NCBI GenBank assembly: GCA_902767565.1
Contig: CACXHY010000011.1
Coordinates: forward strand, 28,694-92,693
DNA length: 64,000 bases
Origin: an uncultured Eubacteriales bacterium
GTDB lineage: Bacteria > Bacillota > Clostridia > Christensenellales > Aristaeellaceae
Reading direction: 5' to 3'
Part shown: piece after piece, positions 37,475 through 47,075 of the stretch
Layout of the letters: each line of letters begins with the position of its first letter
Numbering within the stretch: the stretch's first letter is position 1
Program-made: the position numbers and the translations under genes
The notes under the pieces: generated by a model
What the model saw: the letters and a program-made list of their open reading frames with translations, nothing else
What the model was told of the DNA's origin: nothing
Database searches by the model: none

Positions 37475-37927
37475 ATGAAAGTGATCCTGCTCAAGGATGT
37501 CAAAGGCCAGGGCAAACGGGATGACATCATCACCGTTTCCGACGGTTATGCCCGCAACTTCCTCTTCCCCCAGAAGCTGGCCGTGGAAGCGACCTCCGGC
37601 GCCACGAAGGAAATCACCCGCAAGCGCGCCGCGGAGGACGCCCGGGAAGCCGAGCGCCGCCGTGAGGCGAACGAGAAGGCCGCGGCCCTGCAGGGCAAGG
37701 GCATCGAACTGGCCGTGAAATGCGGCGAGAAGGGCCGCCTGTACGGGTCCGTCACCACGGCCGAGATCGCCGATGCGCTGAAAGCGCAGCACGGGATCAC
37801 CGTGGACAAGAAGAAGATCGAGCCGGCGGAGCAGATCAAGCAGGTGGGCGACGTCAAGGTCAAGGTGTGGCTGTACAGCGGCATCACCACCGAGATGGTG
37901 CTCCATGTGGTGCCCATGAGCAAATAA
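37475..37927 (+). CDS. rplI: 50S ribosomal protein L9
   Basis: Ribosomal protein bL9 of 150 residues, length and architecture typical: N-terminal domain ([20 protein letters not shown], then [10 protein letters not shown]) that binds 23S rRNA, a long connecting helix rich in Glu, Arg and Ala (about 40-75), and a C-terminal domain. Start chosen by homology and the GAGGTG site. Next to dnaB, as in many Bacillota near the origin. Confidence 0.96.
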   Translation: MKVILLKDVKGQGKRDDIITVSDGYARNFLFPQKLAVEATSGATKEITRKRAAEDAREAERRREANEKAAALQGKGIELAVKCGEKGRLYGSVTTAEIADALKAQHGITVDKKKIEPAEQIKQVGDVKVKVWLYSGITTEMVLHVVPMSK

Positions 37928-37960
37928 CGGGATCCCGATATCGGGGGGGAGGTGACGGCG

Positions 37961-39310
37961 ATGAGCGAGGTTCGGCCCGCGGCGATGCCCAGCAGCATGG
38001 ACGCGGAGCGCTCTGTTTTGGGCGCCATGCTCGTGGACCGCAACGCCGTCGCGAAAGCCGTCGAGGAACTCGTCCCCGCCGATTTCTATGACCCGGGGCA
38101 CCGCGAGATCTATGACGCCATGACGGCCCTGGTCCGGGAGCAGAACCCGGTGGACATGGTCACCGTGAACGCCGAACTGACCCGGCGGGGCACGCTGGAC
38201 GGCGTGGGCGGCTTCGACTATCTGGTGCAGCTGGGCGGTTTCGTTCCCTCCACGGCCAACGTATCGGCCTATATCCGCATCGTGGCGGAGAAGAGCACCC
38301 TGCGCAGGCTGATCGGCGCCTCCACGGACATCATCCGGGAAAGCAGCGCCCAGCAGGACCCCGTTCCCGAGATCCTGGGACGGGCGGAGAAGTCCATCTT
38401 CGACATCGTCATGCGCCGGGCCAGCACGGAAGCCCTGGTACCCATGCGGGAGATCCTCTACGTCACCTATGAACAGATCGAGGAGCTGAGCCGCAATCCG
38501 GGCGGGATCTCCGGCGTTCCCACCGGTTTCCGGGACCTGGACAATCTGCTGACCGGCCTGCACAAGGGCGAGCTGATCCTGGTGGGCGCCCGTCCCTCCA
38601 TGGGCAAGACATCCTTCGCCATCAACATCGCCCTCCACGCCGCGGTGGCGGCGCAGAGAAAAGTCGCCTTCTTCTCGCTGGAGATGCCCCGGGAGCAGAT
38701 CGCCCTGCGCATGGTATGCTCCGAGGCCCGGGTGGATATGCAGAAAGTCCGCCAGGGCACGCTCGGTCAGGAAGACTGGATGAAGATCGCCAGGGCCATG
38801 AACCCGCTCTCCGCGTCCAGCCTTTACATCGACGACACCGCCGGGCTCAGTCCGACGCAGCTGCGTTCCCGCTGCCGCCGCCTGATGATGGAGAACGGTC
38901 TGGACCTGATCGTTCTGGATTATCTGGGTCTCATGCACGTGGACGGAAAGGTGGAGAACCGGCAGCTGGAGGTCAGCGAGATCTCCCGGAGCCTGAAATC
39001 CATCGCCATGGATCTGGGCGTGCCGCTGGTGGCCTGCGCCCAGCTGTCCCGAGCCTCGGCGACGCGGCAGGACAAGAAGCCGATCCTGTCCGACCTGCGC
39101 GACTCCGGCTCCATCGAGCAGGACGCCGATGTGGTCATGTTCCTGCACCGGGATCACTATTACGATCACAAGGAAGAAAACCGGAACCTCGGCGAGGTCA
39201 TCGTGGCCAAGCAGCGCAACGGCCCCCTGGATAACATTCCGCTGGCCTGGCTGAGCGAATACGCCACCTATGCGAACCTCCTGCCCGCGCAGGGAGACAA
39301 GCCCTATTAA
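37961..39310 (+). CDS. dnaB: Replicative DNA helicase DnaB
   Basis: Hexameric helicase unwinding DNA at the replication fork (called DnaC in Bacillus). 449 residues. The N-terminal primase-interaction domain (about 1-110) contains DAERSVLGAML. The RecA-like domain has Walker A GARPSMGKTSF (about 208-218), Walker B LIVLDYLGLM and QLSRASATRQDKKPILSDLR. The ATG was taken at 8 nt from GGGGGGAGG; an upstream GTG is possible. Gap of 33 nt from rplI. Confidence 0.96.
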   Translation: MSEVRPAAMPSSMDAERSVLGAMLVDRNAVAKAVEELVPADFYDPGHREIYDAMTALVREQNPVDMVTVNAELTRRGTLDGVGGFDYLVQLGGFVPSTANVSAYIRIVAEKSTLRRLIGASTDIIRESSAQQDPVPEILGRAEKSIFDIVMRRASTEALVPMREILYVTYEQIEELSRNPGGISGVPTGFRDLDNLLTGLHKGELILVGARPSMGKTSFAINIALHAAVAAQRKVAFFSLEMPREQIALRMVCSEARVDMQKVRQGTLGQEDWMKIARAMNPLSASSLYIDDTAGLSPTQLRSRCRRLMMENGLDLIVLDYLGLMHVDGKVENRQLEVSEISRSLKSIAMDLGVPLVACAQLSRASATRQDKKPILSDLRDSGSIEQDADVVMFLHRDHYYDHKEENRNLGEVIVAKQRNGPLDNIPLAWLSEYATYANLLPAQGDKPY

Positions 39311-39337
39311 ACGACCAAGTGAGATGAAATAACCTTG

Positions 39338-40309
39338 ATGGAAGCACATACCGTCAGTCAGCTGAAGCCTGAAATGACCTTCTCCGGCGATCTGCTGGTG
39401 CGCAGCGTGGACCGCCGCACCGACAAGACCGGCAGGGAATACCTGGACATGACCCTCTGCGACGCCACCGGCGAGATCAACGCAAAAAAGTGGAATCTGG
39501 AGAACATGGACTGGCAGCCGGTCTCCGGACAGGTCATCAACGTCGACAGCGTGATCAGCAGTTTCAACGGCCGGATCCAGATGAAGCTGAACCGCATCGC
39601 CCCCGCGTCGAATCCCGACATGCGTATGCTGGTGCCATCCGCGCCGGAACCGCCCGAAGCGATGCTGGCCGAGATCGAAGCAGCCATCGACAGCTTTCCC
39701 ACCGAAGACCTTCGCCGCCTGGTGCGGGAGCTGCTGCGCATGCCGGGCGACCGCCTGAACTATTTCCCGGCCGCGCAGCGCATGCACCACGCGGAGTATG
39801 CGGGGCTGCTGCATCACACCACCAGCATGCTGAAGATGGCGGAGCATGTCTGCGCCTGCTATCCCTTCCTCAACCGGGAGCTGCTGCTGGCCGGCGTCAT
39901 CGTGCATGACCTGTGCAAAACCGAGGAGATGCAGAGCAACGCCAGCGGCAGCGTCAGCGACTATACCCCGGACGGGATCCTGATCGGCCACCTGGTGCGC
40001 GGTGTGGTATGGATCGAGCGGGCGGCGGAGAAGACCGGCGTGTCCGGCGAGATCGTGCTGCTGCTGCAGCACATGATGCTCAGCCACCACGGGGAGCCGG
40101 AATTCGGCAGTCCCAAGGCGCCCATGTTCCCCGAGGCGGAAGCGCTGCACTGGATCGACAGTCTCGACGCGAAGATGAACGAGATGCTGACCATCCAGCA
40201 GCGCACCCCGGCCGGCGCTTTCTCCGAGCGCATCGCCTATCTGGACGACCGCCGCATGTATCATCCGGCGTTCAGCTCTCCCGTTTCCCCGCAGACCGCA
40301 GACGAATGA
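39338..40309 (+). CDS. 3'-5' exoribonuclease YhaM-like (OB fold plus HD domain)
   Basis: 323 residues. N-terminal OB-fold nucleic-acid-binding domain (about 1-100: GREYLDMTLCDATGEINAKK) followed by an HD phosphohydrolase domain (about 150-290) with HHAEYAGLLHHTTSMLKMA and VIVHDLCKTEE. This layout is that of YhaM exoribonucleases of Bacillota, which degrade RNA and DNA 3'-5' with Mn. A TTG three bases upstream would also serve as a start. It follows dnaB by 27 nt. Confidence 0.9.
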   Translation: MEAHTVSQLKPEMTFSGDLLVRSVDRRTDKTGREYLDMTLCDATGEINAKKWNLENMDWQPVSGQVINVDSVISSFNGRIQMKLNRIAPASNPDMRMLVPSAPEPPEAMLAEIEAAIDSFPTEDLRRLVRELLRMPGDRLNYFPAAQRMHHAEYAGLLHHTTSMLKMAEHVCACYPFLNRELLLAGVIVHDLCKTEEMQSNASGSVSDYTPDGILIGHLVRGVVWIERAAEKTGVSGEIVLLLQHMMLSHHGEPEFGSPKAPMFPEAEALHWIDSLDAKMNEMLTIQQRTPAGAFSERIAYLDDRRMYHPAFSSPVSPQTADE

Positions 40310-40376
40310 TCTCCTGTATCTCCCGCGGCGAACGGCCGCTTTCCCGTCAACTCTGGTTCTAATGGAGGGTATCACA

Positions 40377-41228
40377 ATGAAGAAAACCATGCTCGTACTC
40401 CTGCTGGGGCTGAGTGTTCTGATCCTGGCCGCCTGCGGCGCATCCCAGGAAGAGCACTTTGACGTGGCCAGCGGCGTATCCGACTACCAGCCCGCCGTCA
40501 GCGAAGAGCCACCCGCCGGGACGCAGGTGATCACCATCACCGCGGACTACGATTTCGATGACGGCACATACGATCCGGCGTCGGAAGAAGCGTTTTCCGA
40601 TTTTGACGAGCCGGATGTGCCGGCAGAGACGCCCATCCCCCAGGCGCCCACCTCCACGCCGGTGATCATCAACAGCCAGTACGCGGGCGCAACGCCGCTG
40701 GTGATCGATCCCATCGACAAGCCCACGCCCTCCCCCGCTCCGACGCTGACCTATGCCAAGGAGAGCTTTGCCACCTACGACGCCACCCGGCTGCGCATCT
40801 CCTTTGAGGCTCCGGCCGGCTGGACGGTGGACGACACCATCGCGGACACCTATCTCATCACGAACCCGGACACACGCATGGCCTATCCCGCCCAGCTGAT
40901 GGTGTCCGCCCGCGCTGTCTCCACCACCTATTCGGGCAATGATATGGCCCGTGAGGCGAAAGCGGTCTCCAACACGATCAAGGGCGAATATGACCATTAC
41001 AGTCCGACCAACACCGCCGACCGCACCCTCTTCGACGCCAAGGGCAAGTACATGGACTTCGACGGTTACATCAAGGGCACCGAGATCCGCGTCTGGGGCC
41101 GCATCCACGTGGTCTATGTCAACAAGACCCTCGTGGTCGTCCGCATCACGGTCCCCTACGAATACAAGATCCTCTACAAGGATACGGTCTACCGTCATTT
41201 CCGCGACACCCTGAAATTCACCCGCTGA
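40377..41228 (+). CDS. Lipoprotein with acidic/proline-threonine linker, unknown function
   Basis: 283 residues. Lipoprotein signal peptide with lipobox LAAC (C20). Residues about 25-115 are an unstructured Asp/Glu- and then Pro/Thr-rich stalk (PTPSPAPTLTYA). A C-terminal globular domain (about 120-283) begins FATYDATRLRISFEAPAGW and recalls PsbP/DUF1795-like folds. GGAGGG lies before the ATG. It ends before a strong terminator. Confidence 0.85.
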   Translation: MKKTMLVLLLGLSVLILAACGASQEEHFDVASGVSDYQPAVSEEPPAGTQVITITADYDFDDGTYDPASEEAFSDFDEPDVPAETPIPQAPTSTPVIINSQYAGATPLVIDPIDKPTPSPAPTLTYAKESFATYDATRLRISFEAPAGWTVDDTIADTYLITNPDTRMAYPAQLMVSARAVSTTYSGNDMAREAKAVSNTIKGEYDHYSPTNTADRTLFDAKGKYMDFDGYIKGTEIRVWGRIHVVYVNKTLVVVRITVPYEYKILYKDTVYRHFRDTLKFTR

Positions 41229-41272
41229 TCCGGAGGGGTCCTTCGCTCCGGTCCCCCACGGTTCCGTACAGC

Positions 41273-41307
41273 AAAACGGCGTAATCGGATTCACGCCGTT
41301 TTTTTGT
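41273..41307. terminator. Rho-independent terminator after the lipoprotein gene
   Basis: Stem AAAACGGCGT/ACGCCGTTTT with a 10-nt loop, followed by a T-run. The A-run on the left would also let it serve the minus-strand lacZ operon. Confidence 0.88.
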
Positions 41308-41475
41308 CCCGTGGATCTGTCTTTGCGGAGAAGCGGCAGACGACGTTCCCGCTGTTCGCCATCTGACCCATGCGCATCCCGGCAAGCTGATCCCGCGCCT
41401 GCGGGCCGGGCCCGGGGCTTTCCGGCCGCCCCGGACCTCTCCGTCAGCGGCCGATGCTTCGGAAGCAAACCGCCA

Positions 41476-44463
41476 TCAGATGCCCTTCAGCGTGAACCGA
41501 AGCTCATAGCTGCGGTCAGCGGGCCAGGTGAACTGCGGCAGCACCGGGGCTCCCCAGCTGTCGTCGCCGCCGATCCCCATGCGGAAGGCCGCGATGTCGA
41601 GCACCGTTTTGTTCCCGGGATGCAGTTCCTCCGGGTGGCGGGCAGCCGCGATCTCTTCGGGAAGGTACGGCAGGACGCTGATCTCCAGGTCCTCGCCCGT
41701 CACTTCCACGCCGTGCCCCGTCTCATCCGTCAGCCGCAGCACCTGCACACCGCGCCGGCTGCCGCACTCCTGCGGATTGCAGTAGCGGGTCAGCGCCGTG
41801 TCGGAGTCAAATCCATGCCAGCCCAGCCATGCGCCTTCGCAGCGGTCCGCGTAGTTCTCGTCGGGACCGAGGCCGAAATAGCGCACATGGTGGAGACGGG
41901 GATCCATGCGGAAGGAAAGCCCCAGGGCCGGCATTTCCGGCAGACCCGCCACGCCTTCCCAGTGCAGTCCGAAGCGCAGTCCGGCGTCTGTGGGACGCAC
42001 GGTCAGCGTCAGGTCCAGGCCCGGGATCGCGCCGCAGACGTACCGCCAGCGCAGACCGTCCGGCATCAGCTCGGGGCCCTGCAGCGCCGCGTATCGGCTG
42101 AGCAGATGCCAGATGCCCTGACGCTTCGCGGATCCGTTGCCGCCGTCATTGTCCGTCGGCGCGCGGAAGAGGGAAAGCATCGGCGCGCACTGCAGGGTCT
42201 CCCGGCCGAGTCCGTCCCGCAGAGAGATCAGGCCGTCCGTGCGGTTGAGGAGCGCGCCCAGTTCCCGCACGCCGATGTTGTAGTCGCAGGCTGTCATGGG
42301 CAGCGGCTTTGCCTCGGCGCGGACCGCCGGTGTCCCGAAGCGTGACTGTCCGAAGGCCACTGCCGTGCCGGGCGCCAGCAGCGGATGCTCCCGGACGCAC
42401 AGGTGCGCGGTGATCAGGGTCTCCCCTTCCCCGGAGATCGCACCGGCATACGGCAGCGGCACATGGACAGACGCCCCCGCGGGGATCTCCGGCAGACCGG
42501 TCTCGCCGCAGGCCACACTCTCCCGGTCCCGCAGAACGGACCAGCGCAGGAACATCCCCCGCAGCGGCGCAAACAGCCTGCGGTTCGCCACCGTCACGCC
42601 CTTGTCGTCGGGAGTCAGGATGGCTTCGTCGAACAGATGCCGGACCTCCTGCACCTTGGGGGTGAGGGTGCGGTCGCCCAGAACGATGCCGTTGGTGTTG
42701 AACTGCCAGTCCGTGGGCCGGTCTCCCCAGTCGCCGCCGTAGCTCAGGCGGGAAGAGCCGTCGGGGAGCCTCTGCCGCAGGCCCTGGTCCACATAGTCCC
42801 AGATGAAGCCGCCCTGATACATGGGGTACCTGTCTTCCAGATCGCGGTACAGGCTCATGCCGCCGCAGGAATTCCCCATGGCGTGCGTATACTCGCAGTT
42901 GATCATGGGCCTGTCGGGATCGCCCTTCAGATACGCTTCGATGTCCGCGGCTTTGAAGTACATGCGGGAGTATGCGTCGGAGATGCGGCTGTACGCCTCG
43001 CTCATCCAGCATCCCTCGTAATGCACGAGGCGGGTGGGATCCCTGCGCCTGAACTGCTCGCTGAGGGCCAGGAGGTCGTCGCCGTACCAGCTCTCGTTGC
43101 CGCAGGACCACAGCAGGACGCAGGGGTGGTTCTTGTCCCGCTCCTGCATGGCGCGTCCCCGGGCCAGCACAGCCTCCCGCCATACCGGGTCAGAGACGGG
43201 GACGGCGATCTCCTCGGGATCCGACCGGGCCCAGGTGCCGTGGGTCTCGATGTTCGTCTCGTCGATGACGTAGAAGCCGTACCGGTCGCACAGCCGGTAG
43301 AACAGGCTTGTGTTCGGATAATGGCAGGTGCGGATGGCGTTGACGTTCATCCCCTTCATGTCCGTCAGATCCCGCATCAGCAGTTCTTCCGTCATCACGC
43401 GGCCCCGGTCGCAGTCGAACTCGTGGCGGTTCACGCCGTGGAAGACGATGCGTTTTCCGTTCAGACACATGACCCGATCGATCATCTCGAACTGCCGGAA
43501 GCCCACGTCCGTCCGGGCGACCTCGCGGACCCGCCCCTCCGCGTCCGTCAGCGTGATCCGGAGGGTGTAGAGCACCGGGGTCTCCGCGCTCCACAATTCC
43601 ACGTCCGGCACCTCCTCGCGGACGTGGAGTTCGGCCGCGGCGGCGAGGGACTTCTCGAGGCGGACCCGGCCGTCCGCGTCCGTGAGGCTCACTGTCACGG
43701 TCCCCTCGGGGCGGTCGACGGAGAGGTCCGCTTCCAGGAAGGCCCGGGTGAAGTCGTCCGTCAGCGGGGTGCGGACAAACAGGTCGGCAAGATGGGTCTT
43801 CGGCTCGAAGATCAGCTTCACGGAGCGATGGATGCCGGAAAAGCGCCAGAAGTCCTGATCCTCCAGCCACGAGCCCGTGCAGCGCTTGAAGACCCGGGCG
43901 ACCAGCCGGTTCTCCCCCGGGCACAGGATCCCGGTGACGTCGAAGCGCTTCGGAGTGAAGCTGTCCTCCCCGTAGCCGAGGAAGACGCCGTTCAGCCACA
44001 CGGCCAGCGCGGCCTCCGCCGCCTCAAAGCAGAGCACGGCGCGGCCCGTCTGTTCCAGTCGGTCTTCGCCGACGGAGAATGTGCGCACGCAGGTCACCGT
44101 GGGATCATAGGTCTCCGAGATCTGCGGCGGTCTCAGCGCCTCGTGTCCGTCCCAGGGGTACTGGTAATTGACATAGTGGGGCGGGTCCCATTCCGGGAAC
44201 TGCAGCTGGAACTCGCCGGGGATCTGCACCGGACGCAGCATGCCGTCACCGGACGGGTCGGAGATCAGCGCGTCCGGGGCATCGCAGGCCCGCATGGCCA
44301 GATGCGCCCCCCACACGCCGTCCAGCGATCGGATCAGGCTGCTGCGGCCCGCATCCGCCTCCTCCGCGGACGCGAAGATATCGTGATCCGAACAGGGCGG
44401 AAGCTGCCCCACCGCGAAGACTTCCGGGTCTGCCAGCCATCGGGTCTCAAAGGTCTGTGCCAT
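41476..44463 (-). CDS. lacZ: Beta-galactosidase, glycoside hydrolase family 2
   Basis: Hydrolyses beta-galactosides such as lactose. 995 residues in the usual five-domain arrangement: jelly-roll sugar-binding domain (QYPWDGHEALRPPQ), two immunoglobulin-like domains, TIM barrel (HGVNRHEFDCDRGR; acid/base Glu in LWSCGNESWYG about residue 457; nucleophile Glu in MINCEYTHAMGNS about 524) and the C-terminal beta-sandwich (GLGPDENYADRCEGAWLG). No signal peptide, so cytoplasmic. Last gene of a minus-strand operon, 15 nt after a metallophosphoesterase gene. No lactose permease nearby. Confidence 0.95.
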   Translation of the reverse strand: MAQTFETRWLADPEVFAVGQLPPCSDHDIFASAEEADAGRSSLIRSLDGVWGAHLAMRACDAPDALISDPSGDGMLRPVQIPGEFQLQFPEWDPPHYVNYQYPWDGHEALRPPQISETYDPTVTCVRTFSVGEDRLEQTGRAVLCFEAAEAALAVWLNGVFLGYGEDSFTPKRFDVTGILCPGENRLVARVFKRCTGSWLEDQDFWRFSGIHRSVKLIFEPKTHLADLFVRTPLTDDFTRAFLEADLSVDRPEGTVTVSLTDADGRVRLEKSLAAAAELHVREEVPDVELWSAETPVLYTLRITLTDAEGRVREVARTDVGFRQFEMIDRVMCLNGKRIVFHGVNRHEFDCDRGRVMTEELLMRDLTDMKGMNVNAIRTCHYPNTSLFYRLCDRYGFYVIDETNIETHGTWARSDPEEIAVPVSDPVWREAVLARGRAMQERDKNHPCVLLWSCGNESWYGDDLLALSEQFRRRDPTRLVHYEGCWMSEAYSRISDAYSRMYFKAADIEAYLKGDPDRPMINCEYTHAMGNSCGGMSLYRDLEDRYPMYQGGFIWDYVDQGLRQRLPDGSSRLSYGGDWGDRPTDWQFNTNGIVLGDRTLTPKVQEVRHLFDEAILTPDDKGVTVANRRLFAPLRGMFLRWSVLRDRESVACGETGLPEIPAGASVHVPLPYAGAISGEGETLITAHLCVREHPLLAPGTAVAFGQSRFGTPAVRAEAKPLPMTACDYNIGVRELGALLNRTDGLISLRDGLGRETLQCAPMLSLFRAPTDNDGGNGSAKRQGIWHLLSRYAALQGPELMPDGLRWRYVCGAIPGLDLTLTVRPTDAGLRFGLHWEGVAGLPEMPALGLSFRMDPRLHHVRYFGLGPDENYADRCEGAWLGWHGFDSDTALTRYCNPQECGSRRGVQVLRLTDETGHGVEVTGEDLEISVLPYLPEEIAAARHPEELHPGNKTVLDIAAFRMGIGGDDSWGAPVLPQFTWPADRSYELRFTLKGI

Positions 44464-44478
44464 ACCGTTTCCTCCGTT

Positions 44479-45078
44479 TCAGCGTTCGGGGATCGTGAGC
44501 AGGTATCGTTCGTACGCGTTCACCACCGGAATGCCGTTGTGTTCCCGCACCCGGGGCGTGTTCCAGGCATAGCTGCGGTGGACGTGGCCATGGCAGAAGG
44601 CCAGGGGCCTGACCTCGTCCACCAGCTTCACAAAACAGTCGAATCCCCTGTGGGCATAGTCCTCGGCGTCTCCGCAGCCGGTCATGGGGGCGTGTGTGAC
44701 GAGGATGTCCACCCCGCCCGCTTTGCGGATCTGCCGGCGGGTCTTGCGGATCTTCTTCGCCATCTCCTGCTCTGTGTACTGAAAGGCGCCTTCGGAATAG
44801 CGCTTGCAGCCCCCGAACCCCAGGAAACGGATCCCGCGGAAGGTGAACAGCCTTCCGTCGATGCACTCGCAGCCCTCCGGCGGGTCCGTCACGTAGCGGG
44901 TATCATGGTTGCCGGGCACATACAGCACGGGCTTGTTGCTCAGGGTTACCAGGAACTCCAGATACTCCTTCTTCAGGTCGCCGCAGGAGACGATGATGTC
45001 CACATCCTCCACCCGGGACGGCTGCCAGTAGTCCCAGAGTGCGGGGCACTCCATATCCGATATCAGCAGGATATTGAT
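44479..45078 (-). CDS. Metallophosphoesterase, probable AUC start codon
   Basis: A calcineurin-like phosphoesterase of about 199 residues with SCGDLKKEYL, YVPGNHDTRYV, LVTHAPMTGCGD and CHGHVHRSYAW supplying the di-metal centre. The only ATG in frame (45054) would drop the first strand. Reading upstream gives INILLISDMECPALWDYW, where the expected N-terminus is M/V-NILLISD. The position of that Met is ATC, 6 nt after AAAGGAGGG. AUC initiation, a start-codon mutation or a sequence error are all possible. The substrate is unknown. Confidence 0.85.
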   Translation of the reverse strand: MNILLISDMECPALWDYWQPSRVEDVDIIVSCGDLKKEYLEFLVTLSNKPVLYVPGNHDTRYVTDPPEGCECIDGRLFTFRGIRFLGFGGCKRYSEGAFQYTEQEMAKKIRKTRRQIRKAGGVDILVTHAPMTGCGDAEDYAHRGFDCFVKLVDEVRPLAFCHGHVHRSYAWNTPRVREHNGIPVVNAYERYLLTIPER

Positions 45079-45115
45079 AGCCGTCCCTCCTTTCCGCCGC
45101 CGCGCGCAGCATGGA

Positions 45116-47053
45116 TCAAGGGTCCCGGGGCTGCGGGTCGTCCTCCGGGAGAGCCAGCAGGCGGGTGGTCTCCCGGGCGGTGGGCATGAGTTCCTGCAAG
45201 CCGGGGATCGAGCCGATCACGCCCTCGCGGAGCCAGTTCATGCGCATGAGCTCCTCCGCGGACAGCACCTGGTTTTCCTCGATGCGGACTTTTCCGTTCC
45301 GGTCACGCACCGGTCCCACGAAGGGATGGATGATCCCGCGGGTCATGCTGTCCCGGAGGATATCCGCCAGCTGCCGCACGCCGTCCGGAAGATGATCCGA
45401 GAGCTTGACGTCGATCACACCGCTGGACATCCCCCACCAGTAACTGACCGCCGTGCCCTCGGGGGCCTGTTTGTCCCAGCCTCCGGCCATCACCGCGCGG
45501 ACGATCTGCTCATAGGTCCTTCCCCAGTTCCAGATGTCCGACGCCAGGGGCAGATAGCTCCCGTCCTCCGACATCAGCACCGTGGACCACCCGAACGTGA
45601 TGCCGCTGGCCGTGTTGCCGGGGATCGGATGCCCCGAGACGATCCTCGCACCGGCGGCTGTCAGCCGCTTCACCGGGTCGCCGCCCAGGCAGGACCACTC
45701 CAGCAGGACCTTTGCCTCCGGGTTCGTCATCCGCAGGCCTTGCGTGAAGGCGTTCACGGAAGCCGGGACGCCCTGGATGGGATACCGGGCCACATAGCCG
45801 ACGGGATCGCTGCCGCACATGGTGCCCGCGATGGCGCCGGAGATGAACTTTGCCTCGTGGATGCGGCTGTAATAGGTGCGCACGCCCGCATAGGGGACCG
45901 AGAGGGCGCATACCAGCACCTTCACCGCCGGATGCAGGGCGGCGGCCTGCCTCGCGCTGGCCAGCAGCGTCGGCGCCGTGGCGATCAGCAGAGAAGCGCC
46001 GTCCTCCGTGATGGCCTTCTCCATGAGGGTATCGGCGTCCTGTTCCCCGACGATGTAGCTGCGGGTGCGGATCTGCGCGCCGAGGGTCTCATCCATGAAC
46101 AGGCGGCCTTCCTCATGGCCCCGGGTCCATACGCTGGTCTTCGGGTCGTTCACATGCACGAAAGCAACGTTGAGCGTGGGACGGGTGATGCCGGTAATGA
46201 GCTTGCTGACCAGTCCCCGCTCCGGAATGACCGGTTCGGTGGACACCTCCTTGGGCTCATCGGTCCCGGCGTAGCGCAGGTCGGGCTTCAGCGCTTCGAC
46301 CCGTTTGCGGATCTCCGCCGCGTCGCAGGCCAGCAGCTGTTCATAGGGATAGACCTCCATGCAGGTCAGCATGGTCTCGCTGACGGAGGGCTTGTCTTCC
46401 GGACGGCTGACACAGGCTTCCCGCACTTTCCAGTAGAGGGCCAGGAAGGACAGGCGCATGTTTTCGGTCCAGGCCTGCTCACCGTCCAGCCCCATGGCAT
46501 TCTCCACCCGGGCATAGCAGCCGGGCTTCTCAAAGCGAAGCACAAAGAGCCTGCTGCGCCGGTAGAAGGGAATGAACTCCCGGTATGCCTGGCCTGCGGG
46601 GTCCTCCGAGGGTTCGGGCAGGATGCGCGTGACCTTTGCCCGGATCGTCAGCGCATCATAGGAGCGCAGGACCGAGACCCGCTTGTGGCCTTCCTGCACG
46701 TAGAACAGTCCCATGTACTCATAGCAGACGATGGGATCCGTGATGCCCTTCTCGCCCAGATGCGCCTCGCACAGGGCGATCCATTTGGCTGCGAATTCCG
46801 TGTCGTCCGCCAGCAGAGGCATGAAGTTACCCGCGAAGGCGTTTTTCCGCGCGTCCGCGTATGTGCCGACAATGGAGTCTATGGGGATCTCGATCGTCCC
46901 GAGATCTTCCCGGCCGGAGGCGGACAGCGTCGGCAGGATCTCCTGCAGGACCGTCGGCCACGGGTCCTCCTCCCTGGCCTTGCAGGCCGTCACATATTTC
47001 GTGCCGCGCCTGACTGCTGCGCGGTATTGTTCGATGGCTTCATTGGTGTTCAT
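45116..47053 (-). CDS. ParB-like domain fused to a BMP/PnrA-type ligand-binding domain (cytoplasmic)
   Basis: 645 residues with no signal peptide. Residues about 50-150 resemble the ParB/Srx N-terminal domain: GTIEIPIDSIVGTY and then FYVQEGHKRVSVLRSYDA, with the EGHKR motif at 121-125 (ParB proteins have xGxRR/HR here). A helical linker follows. Residues about 294-560 are a type-I periplasmic-binding fold of the BMP type (VNDPKTSVWTRGHEEGRLF, AIAGTMCGSDPVGYVARYP) related to nucleoside-binding PnrA. The C-terminus (about 570-645) is unassigned. A cytoplasmic ligand sensor is the likely role. Second gene after rlmH in one operon. Weak ribosome site. Confidence 0.8.
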   Translation of the reverse strand: MNTNEAIEQYRAAVRRGTKYVTACKAREEDPWPTVLQEILPTLSASGREDLGTIEIPIDSIVGTYADARKNAFAGNFMPLLADDTEFAAKWIALCEAHLGEKGITDPIVCYEYMGLFYVQEGHKRVSVLRSYDALTIRAKVTRILPEPSEDPAGQAYREFIPFYRRSRLFVLRFEKPGCYARVENAMGLDGEQAWTENMRLSFLALYWKVREACVSRPEDKPSVSETMLTCMEVYPYEQLLACDAAEIRKRVEALKPDLRYAGTDEPKEVSTEPVIPERGLVSKLITGITRPTLNVAFVHVNDPKTSVWTRGHEEGRLFMDETLGAQIRTRSYIVGEQDADTLMEKAITEDGASLLIATAPTLLASARQAAALHPAVKVLVCALSVPYAGVRTYYSRIHEAKFISGAIAGTMCGSDPVGYVARYPIQGVPASVNAFTQGLRMTNPEAKVLLEWSCLGGDPVKRLTAAGARIVSGHPIPGNTASGITFGWSTVLMSEDGSYLPLASDIWNWGRTYEQIVRAVMAGGWDKQAPEGTAVSYWWGMSSGVIDVKLSDHLPDGVRQLADILRDSMTRGIIHPFVGPVRDRNGKVRIEENQVLSAEELMRMNWLREGVIGSIPGLQELMPTARETTRLLALPEDDPQPRDP

Positions 47054-47075
47054 GATTCATCACGCTCGTATCGGA

